A DNA stretch of 64,000 bases, taken from the NCBI RefSeq assembly GCF_014168815.1, contig NZ_AP021972.1:868001-932000 (forward strand), in the 5' to 3' direction. This DNA is from Klebsiella sp. WP3-W18-ESBL-02 (lineage in GTDB: Bacteria; Pseudomonadota; Gammaproteobacteria; Enterobacterales; Enterobacteriaceae). Made by a program: the position numbers and the translations under genes. Position 1 is the first letter of the stretch; each line of letters begins with the position of its first letter. This document shows, in pieces, positions 1-7,568 of the stretch. Below the pieces are notes generated by a model. It saw only the letters and a program-made list of their open reading frames with translations, did not search any database and had not been told where the DNA came from.

Positions 1-189
1 CGTTTAAATGAACTGGCGCCGTCGTCAGTAAATTTTGTCGTGCGTGCCTGGAGCCTGAGCGGCGACCTGCAAAACGTCTACTGGGACGTGCTGGAGCAAA
101 TTAAGCGCGAGTTCGATGCCAACGGCATTAGCTTCCCTTATCCACAGCTAGACGTGCATATGCAGCCTGGCAGTTCTGCCCAGCAGTAA
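1..189 (+). CDS. mscS: Small-conductance mechanosensitive channel MscS, C-terminal fragment
   Basis: The window opens inside this gene; 62 codons and the stop are present. The fragment encodes the end of the cytoplasmic vestibule, with the segment NFVVRAWSLSGDLQNVYWD followed by an amphipathic helix and ISFPYPQ, which matches the C-terminus of E. coli MscS closely. The last residues (VHMQPGSSAQQ) differ from E. coli. MscS is an inner-membrane homoheptameric channel that opens on hypo-osmotic shock. Its position next to argO is the E. coli gene order. A hairpin terminator follows about 20 bases after the stop. Confidence 0.93.
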   Translation, partial: RLNELAPSSVNFVVRAWSLSGDLQNVYWDVLEQIKREFDANGISFPYPQLDVHMQPGSSAQQ

Positions 190-211
190 CCGCTTCTAAG
201 CAGTAATAAGG

Positions 212-234
212 CCGGGCTGATGCCCGGTTTTTTT
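212..234 (+). terminator. Rho-independent terminator after mscS
   Basis: A CCGGGC stem with a four-base TGAT loop closes on GCCCGG and is followed by seven T residues. It sits directly downstream of the mscS stop codon. Confidence 0.85.
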
Positions 235-252
235 ATGGGCGACCAACCAAGG

Positions 253-334
253 TAGGCCTGATAAGCGTAGCGCCATCAGGCACTGACCGAGCGCATTAAT
301 GCCGGATGCGGCGTAAACGTCTTATCCGGCCTGC
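253..334. repeat. REP/BIME repeat pair
   Basis: Two REP-type palindromic units: TAGGCCTGATAAGCG...GCCATCAGGC at 253-282 and GCCGGATGCGGCGTAAACG...TATCCGGCCTGC at 301-334. They lie in the mscS-argO intergenic space in opposite orientation, as in a BIME. Units of this type recur at 13.2, 20.6 and 29.4 kb in this window. Confidence 0.8.
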
Positions 335-340
335 ATCGGT

Positions 341-459
341 GCGCGTATTTTCAATTTATAATTAGCTAAACTTATTACTGATTAAAAATATCAATTTCCG
401 CTAATGATTCTATCGCGTTATAGTCAGCGCCATTCCTGAACTACTTAAAGAAAACTATC
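341..459 (+). promoter_or_regulatory. argO promoter region, presumed ArgP target
   Basis: This AT-rich stretch lies between the REP pair and the argO start and has the composition of a promoter (TTTATAATTAGC and TTATTACTG segments). In E. coli the LysR-type protein ArgP binds just upstream of argO and activates it with arginine as co-effector, and argP is encoded 1.4 kb away here. I did not resolve a specific ArgP operator, so the assignment rests on family knowledge and position. Confidence 0.4.
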
Positions 460-1095
460 GTGATATCTTATTATTTTCAAGGTCTTGCACTTGGTGCAGC
501 CATGATACTTCCGCTCGGCCCGCAGAATGCTTTTGTGATGAACCAGGGTATTCGCCGCCAGTATCATCTGATGATTGCCTTGCTGTGTGCCGTCAGCGAC
601 ATGTTACTTATCTGCGCGGGTGTATTCGGCGGCAGCGCGCTGCTTATGGCCTCTCCGTGGCTGTTGGCACTGGTCACCTGGGGCGGCGTTGCGTTCCTGT
701 TGTGGTACGGCTTCGGCGCGCTGAAAACCGCGATGGGCAGCAACATTGAACTGGCCACCGCGGAAGTGATGAAGCAGGGGCGCTGGAAAATCATCGTGAC
801 TATGCTGGCGGTGACCTGGCTTAACCCGCACGTCTACCTTGACACCTTTGTGGTGCTGGGCAGTCTGGGGGGCCAGTTGGAGGCCGTGCCTAAGCGCTGG
901 TTCGCTCTGGGCACCATCAGCGCCTCGTTCCTGTGGTTTTTCGCGCTTGCGCTACTGGCGGCCTGGCTGGCACCGCGTTTGCGCACCGCGAAGGCGCAGC
1001 GCATTATCAACCTCGTCGTTGGGATCGTGATGTGGTTTATCGCTTTTCAGCTGGCAAAAGAGGGGGTTGGCCACCTGCACGCGCTTATGAACTAG
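460..1095 (+). CDS. argO: Arginine exporter ArgO (LysE family)
   Basis: A 211-residue inner-membrane protein of the LysE/ArgO family that exports L-arginine (and the toxic analogue canavanine). The N-terminus MISYYFQGLALGAAMILP and the PLGPQNAFVMNQGIRRQ motif are almost identical to E. coli ArgO (YggA), as is WLNPHVYLDTFVVLGS. Five or six hydrophobic helices span the length. The start is GTG at 460; it gives the E. coli N-terminus and length, and an upstream AAAGAAAA stretch can serve as ribosome binding site. Expression is expected to depend on ArgP, encoded nearby at 1975-2868. Confidence 0.95.
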   Translation: MISYYFQGLALGAAMILPLGPQNAFVMNQGIRRQYHLMIALLCAVSDMLLICAGVFGGSALLMASPWLLALVTWGGVAFLLWYGFGALKTAMGSNIELATAEVMKQGRWKIIVTMLAVTWLNPHVYLDTFVVLGSLGGQLEAVPKRWFALGTISASFLWFFALALLAAWLAPRLRTAKAQRIINLVVGIVMWFIAFQLAKEGVGHLHALMN

Positions 1096-1180
1096 GCCTC
1101 ATCTGATGGACTTTCTCCCGGCAATGGCTAAGCTTGCAGGCAAGACCCCGTTGTCGGGTGATAACCAAGGAGATACAACA

Positions 1181-1933
1181 GTGAAGTTTAAAGTGATGGC
1201 TCTGGCCGCTGCAATCGGGTTTAGCGCAATGTCCGTACAGGCAAATGAGTTGCCTGATGGCCCGCATATCGTCACGTCGGGGACAGCAAGCGTGGCGGCA
1301 GTACCGGATATCGCGACGCTGGCGATTGAAGTTAATATTGCGGCTAAAGATGCAGCAAGCGCCAAGAAACAGGCCGATCAGCGCGTTGCGCAATACCTCT
1401 CTTTCCTTGAGCAGAATGGCGTCGCCAAAAACGACATTAGCTCCGCCAACCTGCGTACTCAGCCGGATTACGATTATCAAAACGGTAAAAGCGTGCTTAA
1501 GGGCTACCGCGCGGTGCGCACGGTAGAAGTCACGTTACGTCAGCTCGATAAGCTGAATTCGCTGCTGGACGGCGCACTGAAGGCGGGTCTGAACGAGATC
1601 CGCTCCGTATCGCTGGGCGTGGCGAAGCCGGATGCGTATAAAGATAAGGCGCGTAAAGCGGCGATTGATGATGCGATTCATCAGGCTCAGTCGCTGGCAG
1701 CAGGCTTCCACAGCAAGCTGGGGCCGGTGTACAGCGTGCGCTATCACGTCTCTAACTACCAGCCGAGCCCGATGGTGCGCATGATGAAGGCCGATGCGGC
1801 ACCGGTATCCGCTCAGGAAACCTACGAGCAAACGACCATTCAGTTTGACGACCAGGTAGATGTGGTATTCCAGCTTCAGCCTGAACAGGCTTCCACTCCG
1901 GCTCCGGCAGCAGCGCCCGCAGCCGCGAAGTAA
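1181..1933 (+). CDS. yggE: Periplasmic SIMPL-domain protein YggE
   Basis: A 250-residue exported protein of the SIMPL (DUF541) family, linked in E. coli to reduced oxidative stress; its biochemical activity is not established. The GTG at 1181 is preferred over an upstream in-frame start at 1106 because AAGGAG lies 8 bases before it and the product then begins with a signal peptide (MKFKVMALAAAIGFSAMSVQA, probable cleavage after AxA). The SIMPL domain follows (ITVSGT-like HIVTSGTASVAAVPD onward). The C-terminus is rich in Ala and Pro. The gene follows argO by 85 bases and is closed by a strong terminator. Confidence 0.92.
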   Translation: MKFKVMALAAAIGFSAMSVQANELPDGPHIVTSGTASVAAVPDIATLAIEVNIAAKDAASAKKQADQRVAQYLSFLEQNGVAKNDISSANLRTQPDYDYQNGKSVLKGYRAVRTVEVTLRQLDKLNSLLDGALKAGLNEIRSVSLGVAKPDAYKDKARKAAIDDAIHQAQSLAAGFHSKLGPVYSVRYHVSNYQPSPMVRMMKADAAPVSAQETYEQTTIQFDDQVDVVFQLQPEQASTPAPAAAPAAAK

Positions 1934-1942
1934 TTTCCCTAA

Positions 1943-1966
1943 CCCCTCGCCCGGCGAGGGGTTTTT
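1943..1966. terminator. Terminator between convergent yggE and argP
   Basis: CCCCTCGC-CCG-GCGAGGGG is a perfect 8-bp stem followed by TTTTT on the plus strand. It lies between the convergent 3' ends of yggE and argP and clearly serves yggE; it may also stop argP transcripts, though the minus-strand T tract is absent. Confidence 0.85.
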
Positions 1967-1974
1967 CGTTGTGC

Positions 1975-2868
1975 TTAATCTTGTCGCAGTACCTTATGCC
2001 CGTACGCGAGCAGGGCATCGGTGACTTTGCGCATCATGCGGCTTTCCGGCGCAAAGCGGTGCCAGTAGAGCATCCGCCGCTGGAACAGGCCAGGGGTCAG
2101 ATCGATCAGCTCACCGCTGGCAATCTCTTTTTCAATTTGCAGGTGCGGAATCATACAGCAGGTCGTGCCCTGGCGAGCCAACTGCACGAATGCTTCCGAT
2201 GAGTTCACAATATGACAGGGAACGCTACCCGGCGGCAGATCGAAGTTTTGCTGTAAAAACGCCTGGTGCATATCGTCCAGATGGTCGAAGGCAACGGCGG
2301 GGGCTTTAAGCAGCGCTGAACGGGTCACGCCATTAGGGAAGTAGCGTTCAGCAAAGGCTTTGGAGCCCACAAACAGGTAGTCCAGCGCGCCGAGCTGATC
2401 CACCAGGCAGCTTGGCAGCGCCTGTGGCTGAATACTTACCGCGCCGACCACTTCGCCACGACGTAGGCGTTCCTGGGTGCGGGTTTCGTCCTCAACCTGA
2501 AGATTCAGGCGAATAGGGGAGTTGGCCAGCACATCGGCTAGCGCAGGCAGCAGCCAGGTCGCCAGACTGTCGGCGTTGACCGCCAGCGACAGCAGCAGCG
2601 GAGTCGAGCCGGTTTGCTCATCACCCAGCCACTCTTCTTCCAGTAGCTCAACCTGGCGCAGCAGCGCCAGCAGCTTCTGCCCCTGCTCGGTAGGGCGCGG
2701 CGGTACGGTACGCACCAGCAGCGGCTGTCCGAACATATTCTCAAGCTGCTTAATGCGCTGAGAGACGGCGGACTGAGTGATGCACAGTTTCTGCGCGGCG
2801 CGCTCAAACCCTCGTTCCCTGATAACGGCATCCAGCGCCTGTAGTGTTCTGTAGTCCGGACGTTTCAT
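1975..2868 (-). CDS. argP: LysR-type transcriptional regulator ArgP (IciA)
   Basis: A 297-residue LysR-family regulator that senses lysine and arginine and controls argO, dapB, lysA and other amino-acid genes; it was also described as IciA, an inhibitor of replication initiation. The N-terminal winged HTH is in RTLQALDAVIRERGFERAAQ and ITQSAVSQRIKQLE; the effector-binding domain fills the rest. The ATG at 2868 (MKRPDYRTLQ) reproduces the E. coli start and length; the ORF extends 12 codons further upstream without support. It is divergent from rpiA, as in E. coli. Confidence 0.95.
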   Translation of the reverse strand: MKRPDYRTLQALDAVIRERGFERAAQKLCITQSAVSQRIKQLENMFGQPLLVRTVPPRPTEQGQKLLALLRQVELLEEEWLGDEQTGSTPLLLSLAVNADSLATWLLPALADVLANSPIRLNLQVEDETRTQERLRRGEVVGAVSIQPQALPSCLVDQLGALDYLFVGSKAFAERYFPNGVTRSALLKAPAVAFDHLDDMHQAFLQQNFDLPPGSVPCHIVNSSEAFVQLARQGTTCCMIPHLQIEKEIASGELIDLTPGLFQRRMLYWHRFAPESRMMRKVTDALLAYGHKVLRQD

Positions 2869-2953
2869 TGATCTGCGGTACCCCCCTGTCGGTATATCCT
2901 GCACTATGACATAAATTTACCCTGGATACAGACGAAATTGTTTTGCACTTTGC

Positions 2954-2969
2954 TGTGATACCTGTCACA
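2954..2969. promoter_or_regulatory. Predicted CRP-cAMP site in the argP-rpiA intergenic region
   Basis: TGTGA-TACCTG-TCACA matches the CRP consensus core TGTGA-N6-TCACA at all ten defined positions. It lies 85 bp upstream of argP and 114 bp upstream of rpiA, between divergent genes, so it could act on either promoter. Binding is inferred from the motif only. Confidence 0.6.
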
Positions 2970-3082
2970 GGCTGGAGCTGTTGTCCGGCGGGCGTACGCA
3001 GAGGTTTACCCGCAGGTCGAATTATGATTGAGATATGTTCTATAATGCGCGGCAGTTGATGACACCACAGGCGAAAACGATC

Positions 3083-3742
3083 ATGACGCAGGATGAACTG
3101 AAAAAAGCAGTAGGCTGGGCGGCACTTCAATACGTACAGCCGGGTACGATTGTCGGTGTAGGCACGGGATCTACCGCGGCGCACTTTATTGACGCGCTGG
3201 GCACGATGAAAGGACAAATCGAGGGCGCGGTCTCAAGCTCTGATGCCTCTACCGAGAAGCTGAAAAGCCTCGGCATCACCGTTTTCGACCTGAACGAAGT
3301 TGACCGTCTGGGCATCTATGTGGACGGCGCAGACGAAATCAACGGCCACATGCAGATGATCAAAGGCGGCGGCGCGGCCCTTACGCGTGAGAAAATTATT
3401 GCATCAGTAGCCGATAAATTTATCTGTATTGCCGATGCCTCTAAGCAGGTTGATATTCTGGGTAACTTCCCGCTGCCGGTGGAAGTGATTCCGATGGCGC
3501 GCAGTGCCGTCGCGCGCGAACTGGTGAAGCTTGGTGGCCGTCCGGAGTACCGTCAGGGCGTGGTCACCGATAACGGTAACGTGATCCTTGATGTCCACGG
3601 CCTGGAAATTCTGGACGCTATCGCGCTGGAAAATGCCATTAACGGTATCCCGGGCGTCGTGACCGTCGGGTTGTTTGCGAACCGCGGTGCAGATGTGGCA
3701 CTGATTGGTACGGCTGATGGTGTGAAAACCATTACTAAATGA
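3083..3742 (+). CDS. rpiA: Ribose-5-phosphate isomerase A
   Basis: A 219-residue cytoplasmic enzyme that interconverts ribose 5-phosphate and ribulose 5-phosphate in the non-oxidative pentose phosphate pathway. The sequence is close to E. coli RpiA along its length, with the substrate loop VGVGTGSTAAHFID, the acidic catalytic motif YVDGADEI and KGGGAALTREK with the active-site lysine. The ATG at 3083 (MTQDELKKAVGW) gives the E. coli start; the frame is open to 3035 but those residues are not part of the family. A terminator follows 7 bases after the stop. Confidence 0.96.
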   Translation: MTQDELKKAVGWAALQYVQPGTIVGVGTGSTAAHFIDALGTMKGQIEGAVSSSDASTEKLKSLGITVFDLNEVDRLGIYVDGADEINGHMQMIKGGGAALTREKIIASVADKFICIADASKQVDILGNFPLPVEVIPMARSAVARELVKLGGRPEYRQGVVTDNGNVILDVHGLEILDAIALENAINGIPGVVTVGLFANRGADVALIGTADGVKTITK

Positions 3743-3748
3743 TCTGAT

Positions 3749-3780
3749 ATAGGGGAAGCATAAATTCCCCTATTTTTTTT
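3749..3780 (+). terminator. Rho-independent terminator after rpiA
   Basis: ATAGGGGAA - GCATAAA - TTCCCCTAT forms a 9-bp stem followed by eight T residues, immediately after the rpiA stop codon. Confidence 0.9.
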
Positions 3781-3795
3781 ATTGAGGCTGTATTC

Positions 3796-3811
3796 GGTGA
3801 CTTGTGTCACA
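3796..3811. promoter_or_regulatory. Predicted CRP-cAMP site upstream of serA
   Basis: GGTGA-CTTGTG-TCACA matches nine of ten core positions of the CRP consensus. It lies about 195 bp upstream of the serA start. In E. coli serA is controlled by CRP and Lrp, which fits. The 3781-4006 gap holds nothing else I can name apart from the AT-rich segment near 3930-3955, a probable serA promoter. Confidence 0.5.
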
Positions 3812-4006
3812 TTTTACTCTTCTGCCTGATTAACATCCCACGTTTATCCAGTCGCTCAGCATTTTATGCTGGCTTTTTCCTCTGCGTGAGCCTTCTTCAT
3901 GACGCCGACGCAAACGTTCATATTGCCGCAATAATTTTTTTTGATATGTTGCTTAGGTGAACTTTCGTTCACCACAACATCAGTAAAACAAAGACGGGAC
4001 GGGGAA

Positions 4007-5239
4007 ATGGCTAAGGTATCACTGGAAAAAGACAAAATTAAATTTCTGCTGGTTGAAGGCGTGCACCAGAAAGCGTTGGATAGCCTTCGCGCAGCAGGTT
4101 ACACCAATATCGAATTCCACAAAGGCGCGCTGGACAGCGAGCAGCTGAAGGAATCTGCCCGTGATGCCCATTTCATTGGTCTGCGATCCCGTACTCATCT
4201 GACAGAAGAAATTTTTGCCGCCGCTGAGAAGCTGGTGGCGGTAGGGTGTTTCTGCATCGGCACCAACCAGGTTGACCTGAAGGCGGCCGCTCAGCGCGGC
4301 GTGCCGGTATTTAACGCGCCGTTCTCAAATACCCGTTCCGTGGCGGAGCTGGTCATCGGCGAGCTGCTGCTGCTGCTGCGCGGCATTCCGGAAGCGAACG
4401 CCAAAGCGCATCGCGGCGTATGGAACAAACTGGCTGCGGGCTCCTATGAAGCGCGCGGTAAAAAGCTGGGGATCATCGGCTACGGCCATATCGGCACCCA
4501 GCTGGGTATTCTGGCAGAATCGCTGGGGATGCACGTCTATTTTTACGATATCGAAAGCAAACTGCCGCTGGGCAACGCCACCCAGGTGCAGCACCTTTCT
4601 GACCTGCTGAACATGAGCGATGTGGTGAGCCTGCACGTGCCGGAAAACGCCTCGACTAAAAATATGATGGGCGCAGAAGAACTGGCGCTGATGAAACCGG
4701 GTTCGCTGCTGATCAACGCCTCTCGCGGAACCGTGGTTGAGATCCCTGCGCTGTGTGACGCGCTGGCGCGTAAGCACCTGGCTGGGGCGGCCATTGACGT
4801 CTTCCCGACCGAGCCGGCGACCAACAGCGAGCCGTTTACCTCGCCGCTGTGCGAGTTCGACAACGTTATCCTGACTCCGCACATTGGCGGTTCAACCCAG
4901 GAAGCGCAGGAGAACATCGGTCTGGAAGTGGCGGGTAAACTGATTAAGTACTCCGATAACGGCTCGACGCTGTCTGCCGTTAACTTCCCGGAGGTGTCGC
5001 TGCCGCTGCACGGCGGTCGTCGTCTGCTGCATATTCACGAAAACCGCCCGGGCGTGCTGACCGCGCTGAACCAGATTTTCGCGGAGCAGGGGGTTAACAT
5101 CGCGGCACAGTACCTGCAAACGACTCCGCAGATGGGCTACGTGGTTATCGATATTGAAGCCGAAGAGGACGTGGCGCAGAAAGCGCTGCAGAGCATGAAG
5201 GCGATTCCGGGCACCGTTCGCGCGCGTCTGCTGTACTGA
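4007..5239 (+). CDS. serA: D-3-phosphoglycerate dehydrogenase
   Basis: A 410-residue cytoplasmic NAD-dependent dehydrogenase that oxidises 3-phosphoglycerate to 3-phosphohydroxypyruvate (and reduces 2-oxoglutarate), the first step of serine synthesis. The N-terminus MAKVSLEKDKIKFLLVEG equals E. coli. Visible are the nucleotide fold (GIIGYGHIGTQ), catalytic segments INASRGTVVE, DVFPTEP and TPHIGGST, and a C-terminal ACT domain starting near HENRPGVLT that mediates feedback inhibition by serine. The ATG at 4007 follows GGGACGGGGAA; the longer frame from 3941 is not supported. A terminator closes the gene. Confidence 0.97.
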   Translation: MAKVSLEKDKIKFLLVEGVHQKALDSLRAAGYTNIEFHKGALDSEQLKESARDAHFIGLRSRTHLTEEIFAAAEKLVAVGCFCIGTNQVDLKAAAQRGVPVFNAPFSNTRSVAELVIGELLLLLRGIPEANAKAHRGVWNKLAAGSYEARGKKLGIIGYGHIGTQLGILAESLGMHVYFYDIESKLPLGNATQVQHLSDLLNMSDVVSLHVPENASTKNMMGAEELALMKPGSLLINASRGTVVEIPALCDALARKHLAGAAIDVFPTEPATNSEPFTSPLCEFDNVILTPHIGGSTQEAQENIGLEVAGKLIKYSDNGSTLSAVNFPEVSLPLHGGRRLLHIHENRPGVLTALNQIFAEQGVNIAAQYLQTTPQMGYVVIDIEAEEDVAQKALQSMKAIPGTVRARLLY

Positions 5240-5252
5240 TTTTCCCGCACTG

Positions 5253-5288
5253 ATAAAACGGGCAGGCCATTGGTCTGCCCGTTTTTTT
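5253..5288 (+). terminator. Rho-independent terminator after serA
   Basis: AAAACGGGCAG pairs with CTGCCCGTTTT across a nine-base loop and runs into an eight-T tract, 13 bases after the serA stop. Confidence 0.9.
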
Positions 5289-5414
5289 TCGCTTTTTTGC
5301 AACGCGTACATTCACTTTACGCGCCTCGCCGCAAACGTTGATTAAAGGCGCCGCCGCACATTGTGTCTTAGCAAAAGGGATTTACGATGGGGGCTCAGCA
5401 TGGGGCTGAAACGG

Positions 5415-5555
5415 CAAAGCCCCTACCGAAGCAGGGGCCTTGAAAGGAAAGGGACAATGATGAGACTCGTCATCATACTGCTGATTCTGTTAATCATCGC
5501 TCACCCAGCATATTAACAGTATGAACGCAGGAGGGAGGTTCGCCTCCCTCACCCT
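5415..5555 (-). ncRNA. sibC: Sib antisense RNA, antitoxin to ibs
   Basis: On the minus strand this segment would be transcribed across the whole ibs ORF. Its 5' part contains a hairpin (GAGGGAGG-TTCG-CCTCCCTC, 5531-5550) and its 3' part a second stem (GCCCCTGC-TTCGG-TAGGGGC, about 5418-5438) followed by a short T-rich run, the layout of the QUAD/SIB RNAs of E. coli, which are about 140 nt. Ends are estimated from these hairpins. Confidence 0.7.
5457..5516 (+). CDS. ibsC: Ibs-type small toxic membrane peptide
   Basis: A 19-residue ORF, MMRLVIILLILLIIAHPAY, with the hallmarks of the Ibs toxins: MM start, one Arg, then a hydrophobic helix of Leu/Ile/Val and a short polar tail. An AGGAAAGGG ribosome site precedes it. 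In E. coli ibsC/sibC also lies between serA and fau. Ibs peptides insert into the inner membrane and depolarise it when overproduced; translation is blocked by the antisense Sib RNA encoded on the other strand. The letter C is taken from the conserved position only. Confidence 0.85.
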   Translation: MMRLVIILLILLIIAHPAY

Positions 5556-5607
5556 TTACCGAGGAATTTAGGTCAAAAAAGAATCGATGTCAATCGGCAG
5601 AAAATGC

Positions 5608-6204
5608 TTACCACTGCCACACTTTCGACGGTGTGACCACGGCGGGTAGGGGAATATCCCACTCTTCAATCGGCAATGCGTCAACTAACTGACAATCGTG
5701 GGCATAGCCGACGGGCTGGATACCATGCTGACGCCAGTTTTGCAGCGTACGGTCGTAAAAGCCACCGCCCATCCCCAGGCGCTGTCCTTGTTGATCAAAG
5801 GCGACCAGCGGCGTAATCAGCACATTCAGTTGATCGAGCGGTAGCACATCGCGCACGTCGAGCTTTGGTTCCCGAATTTTCAGGCGGTTGACCACCAGTT
5901 CGCTGTGCGGATGATAATGCAGAAACAGCAGGTTACCGGGGCTGAACGGATGAAGCACTGGAAGGTAGACCCGTTTACCCGCGCGCCACAGCTGCTCAAT
6001 AAGCGGCTGTGTGTCGAGTTCGCCATCAAAAGACAGAAACAGCGCCACGGTTTTTGCCATCACAACGGGAGGCCATGCCATCATGCGATCGGCGGCCTGT
6101 TCGCCGTACAAAATTTGTTGCTGGAGCGTGAGCGCACGACGACGTTGCCGGATGACCTGGCGAATATGTTGTCGGGAGTTTTGTTGCTCAGATGAGTGCG
6201 TCAT
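5608..6204 (-). CDS. fau: 5-formyltetrahydrofolate cyclo-ligase
   Basis: A 198-residue cytoplasmic enzyme that converts 5-formyl-THF to 5,10-methenyl-THF using ATP, returning this stored folate to one-carbon metabolism. Family features are the basic IRQRRRALT segment, FLSFDGELDTQPLI, and the nucleotide/folate motif GMGGGFYDRTL near the C-terminus. The ATG at 6204 is the only reasonable start. The gene lies 19 bases downstream of the ssrS end, as in E. coli, where 6S RNA and fau (ygfA) are cotranscribed and linked to persister formation. Confidence 0.94.
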   Translation of the reverse strand: MTHSSEQQNSRQHIRQVIRQRRRALTLQQQILYGEQAADRMMAWPPVVMAKTVALFLSFDGELDTQPLIEQLWRAGKRVYLPVLHPFSPGNLLFLHYHPHSELVVNRLKIREPKLDVRDVLPLDQLNVLITPLVAFDQQGQRLGMGGGFYDRTLQNWRQHGIQPVGYAHDCQLVDALPIEEWDIPLPAVVTPSKVWQW

Positions 6205-6223
6205 AAGACCGGGTAGGTAGAAG

Positions 6224-6408
6224 GGGAATCTCCGAGATGCCGCCGCAGGCTGTAACCCTTGAACCCTTGGTTCAAGGTGAATGCGTCGTCACAGTTTTAA
6301 GGCTTCTCGGACGGACCGAGCATGCTCACCAACCGTGGAGCGCCACATTCTTGTGGTATGAAATATCGGCTCAGGGGACTGGCCCGCTTGCGAACATCTC
6401 AGAGAAAT
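6224..6408 (-). ncRNA. ssrS: 6S RNA
   Basis: On the minus strand the segment begins ATTTCTCTGAGATGTTCGC and ends GGAGATTCCC, matching E. coli 6S RNA at both ends, and keeps the closing stem, the central bulge region near GAGCATGCTCGGTCCGTCC and a total of 185 nt (184 in E. coli). 6S RNA mimics an open promoter and binds the sigma-70 RNA polymerase holoenzyme in stationary phase. It lies between zapA and fau in the conserved order and is probably cotranscribed with fau. Confidence 0.95.
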
Positions 6409-6449
6409 TTTGTCTTCACAGTCACTCTACCACAGTAAACTGCAAAGTG

Positions 6450-6779
6450 TTATTCAAAGTTGGGTGCAGACTTATCGGATATGCGACCCTGGTCAAGCAA
6501 TGCCTGTTCAATGGTCTGTTGAAGCATCCGAATGCGCTGTTCCATGCTTGAAGCATAGTCACGCGTCTTTGCCCTTTCCTGAGTTAACTCGTAGCTGATG
6601 TTCAACGCGGCGATGAAAACCAGCTGCTCAGTATTTGTGACTCTAGTGCGTTCTTTCAGATCTTGCAACCGCTGATTCAGATCGTCCGCGGCCTGATTCA
6701 AAGCATCTCTTTGTTCAGGCGGGCAATTCACTCGCAGTGAACGGCCAAAAATTTGGATATCGACGGGTTGTGCAGACAT
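6450..6779 (-). CDS. zapA: Cell division protein ZapA
   Basis: A 109-residue cytoplasmic protein that binds and bundles FtsZ filaments at mid-cell. The globular head MSAQPVDIQIFGRSLRVNCPP is identical or nearly so to E. coli, followed by a long coiled-coil helix (about residues 60-105, MEQRIRMLQQTIEQALLDQ). The ATG at 6779 is chosen from the family start; the frame runs open to 6893 without homology. It is divergent from ygfB and the region between holds both promoters. Confidence 0.95.
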   Translation of the reverse strand: MSAQPVDIQIFGRSLRVNCPPEQRDALNQAADDLNQRLQDLKERTRVTNTEQLVFIAALNISYELTQERAKTRDYASSMEQRIRMLQQTIEQALLDQGRISDKSAPNFE

Positions 6780-6937
6780 GCCACCTTCCTGCTGATTGAC
6801 TGCGCGTCCTTCACTCTCAGGATGTGAAGGGGCGACACTATAGCTACCCTGGTAAGAAGATACAAGCCCTTTTCTGGTGTCTCCAGGGTCCAAAGTGGTA
6901 GCATACCATGAATTCCACCCAACAATGACGAATGCGC

Positions 6938-7516
6938 ATGTCTATACAGAACGAAATGCCTGGTTACACCCTACTGAACCAGCTGTTAAACCAACAAGGG
7001 GTAGGCCTGACGCCTGCGGAAATGCACGGTCTGATCAGCGGTCTGCTCTGCGGCGGAAACAAAGATAGCTCATGGCAGCCGCTGGTTCACGACCTGACTA
7101 ACGAAGGACTGGCGTTTGGCCACGAGCTGGCCGAATCGCTGCGTTCCATGCATTCAGCGACCAGCGACTCGCTGGAAGATGATGGCTTCCTTTTTCAGCT
7201 TTATCTGCCTGACGGCGATGACGTCAGCGTCTTTGACCGCGCCGATGCGCTCTCTGGCTGGGTGAATCACTTCCTTCTGGGGCTGGGCATGGTGCAGCCG
7301 AAGCTGGATAAAGTGAAAGGTGAGACGGGCGAAGCGATTGACGATCTGCGTAATATTGCACAGCTTGGCTATGAAGAAGATGAAGATCAGGAAGAGCTGG
7401 AAATGTCGCTGGAAGAAATTATCGAATACGTTCGCGTAGCGGCGCTGCTGTGCCACGATACCTTCACGCATCCGCAGCCGACGGCCCCGGAAGTCCAGAA
7501 GCCAACATTACACTAA
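6938..7516 (+). CDS. ygfB: UPF0149 family protein YgfB
   Basis: A 192-residue helical protein of the UPF0149/YgfB family (YecA-like N-terminal fold). It matches E. coli YgfB closely, including LTPAEMHGLISGLLCGG, DDGFLFQLYLPDGDD and the acidic EEDEDQEELEMSLEEI stretch. The molecular role in enterics is not established; a Pseudomonas homologue affects expression of a cell-wall amidase. It is the first gene of the conserved ygfB-pepP-ubiH-ubiI operon. The start at 6938 (MSIQNEMPGY) is the family start; an ATG two codons upstream is possible. Confidence 0.92.
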   Translation: MSIQNEMPGYTLLNQLLNQQGVGLTPAEMHGLISGLLCGGNKDSSWQPLVHDLTNEGLAFGHELAESLRSMHSATSDSLEDDGFLFQLYLPDGDDVSVFDRADALSGWVNHFLLGLGMVQPKLDKVKGETGEAIDDLRNIAQLGYEEDEDQEELEMSLEEIIEYVRVAALLCHDTFTHPQPTAPEVQKPTLH

Positions 7517-7568
7517 TCATAACACCTGCTCTGCATGTCGGAGCGCGAAGGGATTGAAAGGAGATGTC

